A stretch of DNA of 33,502 bases from Bremia lactucae (lineage: Eukaryota > Oomycota > Peronosporomycetes > Peronosporales > Peronosporaceae). This document shows positions 27,052 through 33,502 of this stretch, piece by piece. Both the position numbers and the translations under genes were made by a program. The notes below the pieces were generated by a model. It had not been told where the DNA came from. It saw nothing but the letters and a program-made list of their open reading frames with translations, and did not search any database. The first letter of the stretch is position 1. Each line of letters opens with the position of its first letter. The DNA lies in assembly GCF_004359215.1 (NCBI RefSeq), contig NC_090615.1:863936-897437 (forward strand), written 5' to 3'.

Positions 27052-27497
27052 TGTAACGAGGTGTATTGTTACATGAAATTAACACTTAGAGGTTGTTAAT
27101 TAATATATTATCTAAAGGTAGATAATATTTGGAGGACACAACTTTTTATATAATGTTCAGAAACTTTATCCATAAATAGATATAGGCCATTATATCTATT
27201 GATCCCACAAACTAATCAGCTGTATATGTAAACAAATGAGAGAGACAGATAAGATAATATTTCAATTGCATGTTTAGTATAAGTTTATAATTAAGTAAGA
27301 GTTAACAGATAGAAAGAAGAGATACTAAATTCTATCTATACAAGTTTCATTTAACCCTCTTTAACATAGTAACCTTAAACAGAAGTCTTCCTCTGGACGT
27401 ACTAGTGTACGTGAAATAACGTAGGGCACCACGCGCAACTAAAGCAGTGCGAAATGGACTTGTACTGAAGCAGTACAAGTTGTAAAGCCCCGTTACA
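27052..27497 (+). repeat. 3' LTR of element C (446 bp)
   Basis: TGTAACGAGG...CCCCGTTACA with matching terminal inverted ends; direct copy of 32693-33132. It contains ATTATCT..AGATAAT, an ACGTAC/GTACGT hairpin (about 27397) and a 10-bp hairpin at 27458-27480. The sequence after 27497 enters an RNase H frame of another element, so C appears to have inserted there. Confidence 0.85.
27458..27480 (+). other. LTR hairpin (10-bp stem, AAG loop)
   Basis: ACTTGTACTG / CAGTACAAGT near the 3' end of the C LTR. Same stem at 33093-33115 with loop AAA; diverged form at 12480-12501 with a compensatory pair. Confidence 0.85.
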
Positions 27498-28575
27498 CTG
27501 CGCATGACAAAGAGCTACTTCCAATAAAGTTTGCTCTTGTCAAGTTTCGTGCACCTACTGGGCACCGAACCATTTGTGGTTTATACGGATCACGCATCAC
27601 TGCGGACCGCAATAATCTCACGGCACTTCTCGCCTAGAATGGCAAGATAGATCACTTTCTTCTCTAAATTTAATTTCAAAGTTGAATACAAGCCGGGTAA
27701 GTCGAATGTCTTAGCTGACGCTTTATCGCGCAGACCAGACTTCGAGGTTAGACACCAGGAAAGTTTGTCTAGTGCGAAAGCACATTTTCAACCGTCAACG
27801 TTGCCGTCATAGCACGTTGGTGGAGATAGGCGATTGACGCACACGCAAATGTGAGATCGCCCGCCAACGCTTCAAGCTATGTGTCAAGCGATGAAGGTGG
27901 GTTTGGCAGTACGGTGGATCCATTAAGAAAAAGTCTTTTGTACGTGTTAGCGCGGCTTTACATTAGAAAGTAGGACTTCAATTGTGGCAACACGTGGAAT
28001 AATTTATAAAATAAATGTATGACGAATTGCAAGATTTGAACTGCAGATTAGGCTTTATCGTTAGTCGCGTGCATTAAACGAGAGCTTGCTAGTGTTTGCT
28101 GTGAGTGCGAACATTCTACAGCTTCGCTTCAATGCACCCTTTTTGCAATCGAACTTTGTTGACTGTGGCGTGCATTAAGGCATACCACGTGACGAGCTCA
28201 TTAGCCTCTAGAAAAAAAAAGAGAGCTACAGTCAGGACGACCACTGACGCCTGCTGTTGGATCAATTCGGTGGACGAAAGTTTTCATTTCGTCGCACCTG
28301 AAAGCTACGCTATATAGCTTAAGCTACAGCGATGGCCTATTCTGGCATCAGCTGTCACCATGTGATCCCTTGAGAATCTATGTGCCTCATGACACAGATC
28401 TCAAGCTGATGATCCTTCACAATCTCCATGATGCGCCATCTAGTGGGCATCTGAGCCGTGAAAAGACATTCTTACGAGTGTCAGAGAAATTTTGTTGGCT
28501 GACCTATATAGATGGGTGGCCAACTTTATTTGCTTGTGCGAACAGTGACAGCGCATAAAGCCTGCACCTAGATCT
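27498..28575 (+). pseudogene. RNase H 3' half and integrase zinc domain fragment
   Basis: Plus strand. HDKELLPIKFALVKFRAP opens right after the LTR. VVYTDHASLRTA is readable at nucleotide level near 27575-27610, and EYKPGKSNVLADALSRRPDF (27681-27740) in one frame. Integrase zinc region: LRIYVPHDTDLKLMILHNLH, HDAPSSGHLSREKTFLRVSE (28368-28500), with the CX2C pair damaged (CANSDS). It breaks off after KPAP (about 28570). Paralogue of 15574-16285 and 19098-19800. Confidence 0.7.
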
Positions 28576-29110
28576 GCTAAATTTTACCAACAAGCAGATC
28601 TCTTACGAACCGCTTAGGTTCTAGGGTTGGTAACTGAGTTATCTCTGAAAATAACTTCGGAGGCGCATACAGATCGAGAGTCTAAGCGCCTATTTTGAAC
28701 CGTTATTAACCAAGACATTTAACGTCTAAGAATGTTTCTTAGATTTATCCACATGCTGCCGAGAGACTAATCCCTCGGGAACTTGAAGTCTAGTAACTTC
28801 AACTATTTGAGGAGATCTCTTCTCAAGTACGCGTCGACCTCATCTCTCAACGTCTTCCGAGTGTGATTGCGCTATCACAGTCGGGTCCAATACGGTCGAC
28901 TCTCTACTCGATCTAAGATCATCGTGTTGTCCCTTCGGAGCAACCGGTATACTCCTTAAATGTCGCCCGCTAGGCGTACATTCATGTCTCAAACCACTCG
29001 AGTTCTTCGAGTGATATGACCTTCGGCGCTGCCTGTGCATTAGCACAGCCGCCTGCAGCTGACTCAACAGTGTGAATAGTAATCACACTGTGATCTTGTG
29101 CTGGTGCAAT
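28570..29110 (-). other. Unrecognised hairpin-rich segment
   Basis: No domain recognised. The minus frame 29100-28982 (ITIHTVESAAGGCANAQAAP, KVISLEELEWFET) is fused in frame to the RT of element B and might be the protease-RT linker of another gypsy family. Stems: 28570-28601 (9 bp), 28661-28691 (6), 28725-28743 (8), 28783-28802 (7), 28862-28879 (6), 29065-29090 region (8). Confidence 0.35.
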
Positions 29111-29600
29111 TTCAAACCTTGCGGCATCACAAGCGACTCCCAAAGCATACCGCTTGGGGTGCTTATAGCTGTTTTGGCTACATTGGACTCTCTCATGAGT
29201 ACGTGATAGTAGCCATCCTTCGAATCCAACGCGAAAAAAGCAGTTGACTTTTCCATCGAGTTCGACAAGACATTTTCCCGCGAGATTGACGTTTGCGCTG
29301 GTACTGTTTGCCGTGTTCAGCATATTGTAAATATGAACCACGCATTATCCGCATGAGCCTTCGCGCACACAAGAGGTCGGGCTGCAGTGAGGCGATTTGC
29401 TCTCACACACATGTCCCGCCTTGGCTCGCTTGTCGAAGAACTCATCGATATAGTCGACTTGTTCTTTCGGCAGCGGCCATTGCCTGGTCACACAATACTT
29501 GGTGCCAGGTTCGAGGTCTATTTCGTGCCCGATACCTCTATCTGCTGGCAGGAGGCTCAGCACTTCTTCTAGGAACACATCGCGATGTTTCTAAATAACC
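29110..29600 (-). pseudogene. Reverse transcriptase N-terminal part of element B
   Basis: Minus strand, one frame at 29578-29345: EEVLSLLPADRGIGHEIDLE, PGTKYCVTRQWPLPKEQVDY, KRAKAGHVCESKSPHCSPT. After a frame change: STAFFALDSKDGYYHVLMRE (RT box with ALD..DGY), TAISTPSGMLWESLVMPQGL (29255-29125). The catalytic FDD box is absent because the element is cut at about 29110. Confidence 0.8.
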
Positions 29601-30317
29601 TCAAAGAACGGACTGTCTTTCAGGGCATCCCAGCCTTGAGCAGCGAACCGTTTCTTTTTATCCGTTCCTAGGAAGCTCTCGTCCATTGTGAATGACAAGC
29701 AACAGTCCACCAAGGTATCTCCTGGAACTGGTGCGACTATTACGTGGATCTTTGCTTCCTTTAATTCGGCAACGAACAAGCCCCACGACATCCCCGGGAG
29801 ATTTACTATCTCCTCGGCATATTAAAAGACTTGCCGGAGCATTTCAATTGAGGATGCCTCCGCAATTTCGTCTTTGACGGCCTCGAGCACCTCGTTCGAA
29901 GGCCCTTCCTCTTTATTAGATACCGCCTTTGACCGTCCTAATCTGTTGGGTATTCGTTCTTCGAGTCAGCACTACCTTTTTCTTGGAAGCGGGTGCCGTT
30001 GCACTCCTGGCTAACGCACCCTTTCCAACCGCACCAGGCTCTAGACACTGTGTCGGTTTATGAGACGCTTGACTTCCTGTCAGCTCGCCGTCTACTGCCA
30101 CAGGCTCTCGGCTCTGTGCAAGACATTCGGTCGCATTACTACTTGTCATCGTCCTTTTCACTATCTCAGTTTTCACGAGCTGGGTAGTCATTGGGGACGT
30201 TTGACATCCCGTCAACGCACCCTCAACTGTGTTCGACACGACATCAGTTGCATACACCTCTTGCAGGAGCACATCCTTTCCGGCGTCCTGCGTAGAGTTC
30301 GCAGCTGTGCTTGTACG
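29601..30317 (-). pseudogene. Protease-RT linker of element B
   Basis: Minus frames open over most of the stretch: MSWGLFVAELKEAKIHVIVA, KKRFAAQGWDALKDSPFFEV (29791-29600), and a serine/threonine-rich spacer with repeated ALTGCQTS, ELTGSQAS, ALARSATA blocks (30230-29960). Element G has the first part at 17840-18010. No catalytic motif. Confidence 0.6.
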
Positions 30318-30702
30318 CCAGTCTATCCATGGTTGGTACTTTGCCAACCATGGCATGCCTAGGATGGGGTCATACGGACTCTCCATTCCTAGCACTGTGA
30401 ACTTCTCTTTACAAGAAAAGTCACTTAACCTGAGAGAGTTCTACCTGAACTCCCTCAGACTTTACGAGCGCGCCGTTTGCTAAACAAGCGGTCGCCTCTT
30501 CTCGCTTGCCATCCTGGCAAAGCGGCTCAAACATCACCGGTCTCTTTTTTAAAGCCGCGAGTTTTACAAAATTTTGTGATGCACCCGAATCCACTAGAAA
30601 GGTCATCACCTGGTCATAGCCTCTTAATTTCGCGCTATAGACCAGCAGGGTTGAGGTCCGAAATTTCGAGACCTCACGGACTATGCTACCCATTTGTTCC
30701 AC
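30318..30702 (-). pseudogene. Aspartic protease of element B, active site intact
   Basis: Minus strand: STLLVYSAKLRGYDQVMTFL then VDSGASQNFVKLAALKKRP, with the catalytic D-S-G at 30591-30583. The C-terminal signature ILGMPWLAKYQPWIDW is at 30365-30318, in another frame after a stop at 30421. Cleaves the Gag-Pol polyprotein in live elements. The only intact D-S-G in the window. A 10-bp hairpin (30327-30353) covers the LAKYQPWI codons. Confidence 0.8.
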
Positions 30703-31800
30703 AACTCGGAGCTTAGGGGTGGTTCAGAGTCCGCGTCAGGAGGGCATCCCGCTGCTACTGTGGTCCTGCGATTCCCGACCCCTCAGTGGTCGATGCAGAA
30801 CTCAGGCGTCTCGCAAGCTGGTTCTTGCCATCGCCCTTTGGAAAGGGAGTCCTCTTGCTGGGCGTCCTCGCCCTAGCAGGGACCCTGACATAACAGCGAA
30901 CCATCATATGGTCGCGCTTGCCACATTTTAAACAGACCGCGTCTGCATTGCCCTACTACATGGGAGTGGCATCTAACCTCTCGGCCGACGACTTATACCA
31001 AGCCGTCGCCGAGGCACTGCTGTTGTATTGCTCCTTAACTAAGGCAATTACGATTGCGCGTCATCGTCGACGGCACCTTTCTGAAAAAAGCCCGTCACGA
31101 TGGGCCATGCCGTAGTCCATTCATAAACGTGGGGACCTCAATGTGCTCCGGAATACGACCTACGGTTATGGACGCCGACAGTAAGCGCATCTTTTGCACA
31201 TACTCGTGCAGAGATTACTTTGCCTGTCACGCTCCAAAGAAGCGCGCCTGAAACAACAATCGTTGTTCGGCGGCTGGTACTTGGCGCGGCTTTTCCTTAA
31301 AATCGCTCATGTAAGGAACGCCTTTTTGTCCGCCAAAATTGCCGATTAAGCCCACTCTGAGGCCTAACCGCGCATGTGTGACATGGCGTACGACACCATC
31401 CGGCTGTCCTCCTCGATGAGCTGCGCGATACCGCACTGTTTCACGGCTAAAATCCATTGAAAAATCGTGTGCGCCGCAGTTTCATCGAACTTGGGCGGGT
31501 CCATCCGAATGGGCCACGGCTGATGCGGCCGGGCATAGAGCATATCAGCAGACCTGCTGAGAGCCTAGCTCCGAAGCTGCGCATGCTTCATCTCATCCTG
31601 AGTCTGAGGACGGACTCCGCCAGAGATTGGCCTGGTGTCTCGGACGCGGCCCTCCGCTGTCCAAGGACGAATGCCTCAATTTGCTCCAACTGAACAACAT
31701 GTTGCTCAGGAGGACTACCCAGGAGTCTAGCCAGGGCTTGTTCAACAATTCCCTGCGCGATGTGCTTAGCCACCTCCGATGATGTTCGGAGAGGTAGGGG
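30703..31800 (-). pseudogene. Gag of element B
   Basis: Minus strand: N-terminal glutamine-rich part IVEQALARLLGSPPEQHVVQ, LEQIEAFVLGQRRAASETPG (31760-31610), a frameshifted capsid region near 31150-31060, and nucleocapsid with an intact CX2CX4HX4C knuckle at 30893-30934 followed by a basic tail (RARTPSKRTP). Closest relative in the window is 1-1080. Binds and packages element RNA in live relatives. Confidence 0.75.
30893..30934 (-). other. Intact gag zinc knuckle (CCHC)
   Basis: Minus strand CLKCGKRDHMMVRC, exact CX2CX4HX4C spacing. Confidence 0.85.
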
Positions 31801-31885
31801 AAACGATCTTAATCGATATTAAGGCTCATCCTCATGTCCACATGCAGAGATGCGGGTCGTGGGAAGGATTTCAAGTGCTATCAAG

Positions 31886-32294
31886 TGAAGGCGGGCACGT
31901 CTTAATGGGGTCACGTTCTACTTAACCAAAAATAGCACAGCGCGGAAGCGGTTGGACCGTTTAATCTCTTGTGCCGTGAGGTAGTTGTTGTGGTCGGATT
32001 AGCGACCTCACCCAACGCACTAAGTACTTTGGTTAAGTGTCGTCGCGGGAGCGGAGATCCGACTCCTCGTGCGCACTTACCAAATAGGAAGTATTATTCA
32101 TATTGAATCATATAAAATATAGAAACCTATTTTACCGATCATAAAATGTCATCTTTATAAATAGCACTAACATGTATTGCGAGCGTGTGTTTCTAGATAC
32201 CTCGCGTAACGGACGACGCTAGGCGTCATCTCTTCCAATGTGAATGCACCTTTGTGCATCACATACACAAGGGTGGGTGACAAAGTGAATTACA
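31886..32294 (-). repeat. 5' LTR of element B (type 2)
   Basis: Minus strand begins TGTAATTCACTTTG and ends CTTCA just before a primer-site-like string (TGATAGCACTTGAAATCC, 31866-31883). Related to 8584-8963. Contains a GTGAGGT/ACCTCAC pair (from 31976) and a GACGACGC/GCGTCATC pair at 32212-32230. The right edge is inferred. Confidence 0.6.
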
Positions 32295-32692
32295 CCGGAG
32301 AATATCCCTTGTGCATCGTTTTAAACGAATACCCTCCGTATCGTGCCAATACTACAACTCCTAGCATAACGGTAACAGATGCAGGGTGCCGGAAGGACGG
32401 CGTGCAGTTATGCGCGCAGCAAGACATCAGCTTTCTACTGAAACTGCTGTGGAGACGTCAGTACTCAACTTTCAAGACTGGTCTTCAATTGACGAATTGG
32501 ATGTCATGCTTTCATCGCTTTTCATAACACTTAGTCACTACAATAGAAGCAACAGTGAAACCAGTTCTGTACCGGAAGAAGTGTCACGAGCCGTTCGCCG
32601 GGGAATCCAACAGCGACAAGATAGTCCAGGCCCAGTGGATCCGACAGGATGGACCGTGGTTAGTCGATAAAACCACACGGACTGTAACGGGG
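32295..32692 (+). other. Unrecognised open frame upstream of the C-type LTR
   Basis: A plus-strand frame open from 32386 to a stop at 32670 contains TETAVETSVLNFQDWSSIDE, LDVMLSSLFITLSHYNRSNS, EEVSRAVRRGIQQRQDSPGP. Composition looks protein-like. No motif assigned; no clear ATG. May be a host exon or an element fragment into whose neighbourhood the LTR inserted. Confidence 0.3.
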
Positions 32693-33132
32693 TGTATCGT
32701 TACATGAAATTAACAATAAAAGATTGTTAATTAATATTATCCAAAAGGTAGATAATATTTGGAGGAAATTGCTTTAAATAGTAATTTCCTGAATTCTTAT
32801 CCATAAATAGGTATAGACCATTATGTCTATTTATTCCGCAGACTAATCAGCTGTAGAAGTAATCAAAGAGAGTTACGAGATAAGATAGATAAGAATTCAT
32901 TTACATGTTTAGTATTAGTTTATAGTTAAGACAACATTTACAAAGATAGATTAACAAGACACTTAACTATATTAATACAGTTTTCATTTTACACTCTTAA
33001 GCTAACTTGCCTTAAGAGAAGTCTTCCTCTATACGTACAGTGTACGTCACCTAACGAGAGGCACCACTCACATCTGAAGCAGTGTGAAGTGGACTTGTAC
33101 TGAAACAGTACAAGTCGCAGTGCCCCGTTACA
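32693..33132 (+). repeat. 5' LTR of a second C-family element (440 bp)
   Basis: TGTAACGGGG...CCCCGTTACA, perfect terminal inverted ends of 10 bp; direct relative of 27052-27497. Followed by a primer site and gag, so this is a 5' LTR. Hairpins conserved: ACGTAC/GTACGT (about 33037) and the 10-bp stem at 33093-33115. Confidence 0.9.
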
Positions 33133-33134
33133 CC

Positions 33135-33153
33135 TGGTAGCACTTTGTAGTCC
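33135..33153 (+). other. Primer-binding site of the C-family element
   Basis: TGGTAGCACTTTGTAGTCC, two bases after the LTR end; starts with TGG as expected for pairing with a tRNA CCA end. tRNA not identified. Confidence 0.7.
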
Positions 33154-33182
33154 GTCCAAGGACCACATTTCCCACATTTAAC

Positions 33183-33502
33183 ATGGACATGTTAGATGGT
33201 AGTGGGAATACGCATCACGTTTCCCCTGAAAGCTACTCCTTTCTAAGTGATATAGAAAGGAGTGCGGTTGAACGAATGAGTTCATCCGTAGGAAACGATG
33301 CAATCCTGGCATTACTGTCCAACTTAGACAGAGATGCCCTCCATTCAACCGTCGCCAAGTTCATACAACATGAACTTGACGAGATGAAGGAAAAAGTAGC
33401 CTTGCTGAATCAGCAAGGCTCTCAACAGGCGGAACTGTTGAGATTACAACAGGTACAGACCCCTGTACCTGGGATGACGCAAACGCGTCGTCCCGAAACT
33501 CT
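33183..33502 (+). CDS. Gag N-terminus of a C-family Ty3/gypsy element (runs off the window)
   Basis: ATG at 33183 is the first ATG after the primer site, giving a 50-base leader. 106 codons are open to the window end with no stop: MDMLDGSGNTHHVSPESYSF, SDIERSAVERMSSSVGND, ALLSNLDRDALHSTVAKFIQ, HELDEMKEKVALLNQQGSQQ. The predicted protein is acidic to neutral, and residues 60-95 are likely a coiled coil, as usual for gag N-termini in these elements. A decayed homologue is at 12521-12900. Only undamaged coding start in the window. The coding sequence is built of successive perfect hairpins (see findings). Confidence 0.75.
   Translation, partial: MDMLDGSGNTHHVSPESYSFLSDIERSAVERMSSSVGNDAILALLSNLDRDALHSTVAKFIQHELDEMKEKVALLNQQGSQQAELLRLQQVQTPVPGMTQTRRPET
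33235..33494 (+). repeat. Hairpin array within the gag coding sequence
   Basis: Stems verified base by base: 33235-33263 (10 bp, 9-nt loop), 33308-33338 (5+5 bp compound), 33356-33378 (9 bp, 5-nt loop), 33398-33420 (10 bp, 3-nt loop), 33421-33442 (8 bp, 6-nt loop), 33450-33471 (9 bp, 4-nt loop), 33471-33494 (10 bp with one G-T, 4-nt loop). Confidence 0.9.

Larger units (their letters stand above)
29110..32294 (-). mobile_element. Element B: Ty3/gypsy 5' half with 5' LTR
   Basis: Minus strand: LTR (32294-31886), primer-site region, gag (31800-30703), protease (30702-30318), linker (30300-29600), RT (29600-29110). It ends abruptly in RT. Less decayed than A and G in gag-protease. Confidence 0.75.

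Noticed and set aside
27052..27497. Solo LTR
   Set aside because: A polypurine tract directly precedes it, so it is the 3' LTR of an element body to its left, although that body is truncated.

Overview
This window looks like a transposon-rich stretch of an oomycete nuclear genome, probably Peronosporales (a downy mildew or Phytophthora relative). The evidence is the set of Ty3/gypsy polyproteins with the chromodomain (RWRGY..SWEPRSQL) and integrase C-terminus (THPxFYVGRLxxY) wording I know from these genomes, plus tRNA-derived SINE-like and poly(A) retroposon insertions and no complete host gene. Two runs of N (104 and exactly 100 bases) mark assembly gaps. I ran no search; domain calls are by motif reading.

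Layout. 1-1080: minus-strand gag remnant. 1108-8576: near full-length minus-strand Ty3/gypsy element A (about 7.5 kb) with two related LTRs, gag, protease, RT, RNase H, integrase and chromodomain, all broken. 8584-8963: a second LTR type. 9313-10230: remains of an MFS sugar transporter, the only likely host gene, split by a poly(A) retroposon. 10283-12412 and 21862-24038: inverted copies (about 2.1 kb each) of the 3' end of one gypsy family (integrase tail, chromodomain, extra ORF). 12405-12900: LTR end and gag start remnant. 13074-15573: an apparently inverted block with half an RNase H, two integrase copies around a gap, and an LTR carrying a 261-bp SINE with a 16-bp target-site duplication. 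15574-16822: the other half of that RNase H plus integrase. 16823-17132: AT-rich, probable mitochondrial insertion. 17233-20405: plus-strand element G, gag to integrase. 20410-21064: unrecognised. 21275-25640: element H, minus, RNase H to 3' LTR. 25640-27497: 3' end of plus-strand element C with polypurine tract and LTR. 27498-28575: RNase H/integrase fragment. 28570-29110: unrecognised hairpin-rich DNA. 29110-32294: element B, minus, 5' LTR to RT. 32693-33502: start of a C-family element with LTR, primer-binding site and an open gag frame that runs off the window.

Nothing works together as a host pathway. The history is nested insertion, tandem and inverted duplication and decay. The least decayed parts are the gag start at 33183, the integrase tail at 14219-15046 and the protease active site of B.

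The most unusual signal is not a gene. The H/C family, its gag coding sequence included, is largely made of back-to-back short inverted repeats (stems 7-12 bp, loops 1-20 nt, about one per 30-50 bp). Three related LTRs share a hairpin, one of them with a compensatory base-pair change. The same family carries an extra ORF downstream of pol that I do not recognise, in opposite orientations in different copies.
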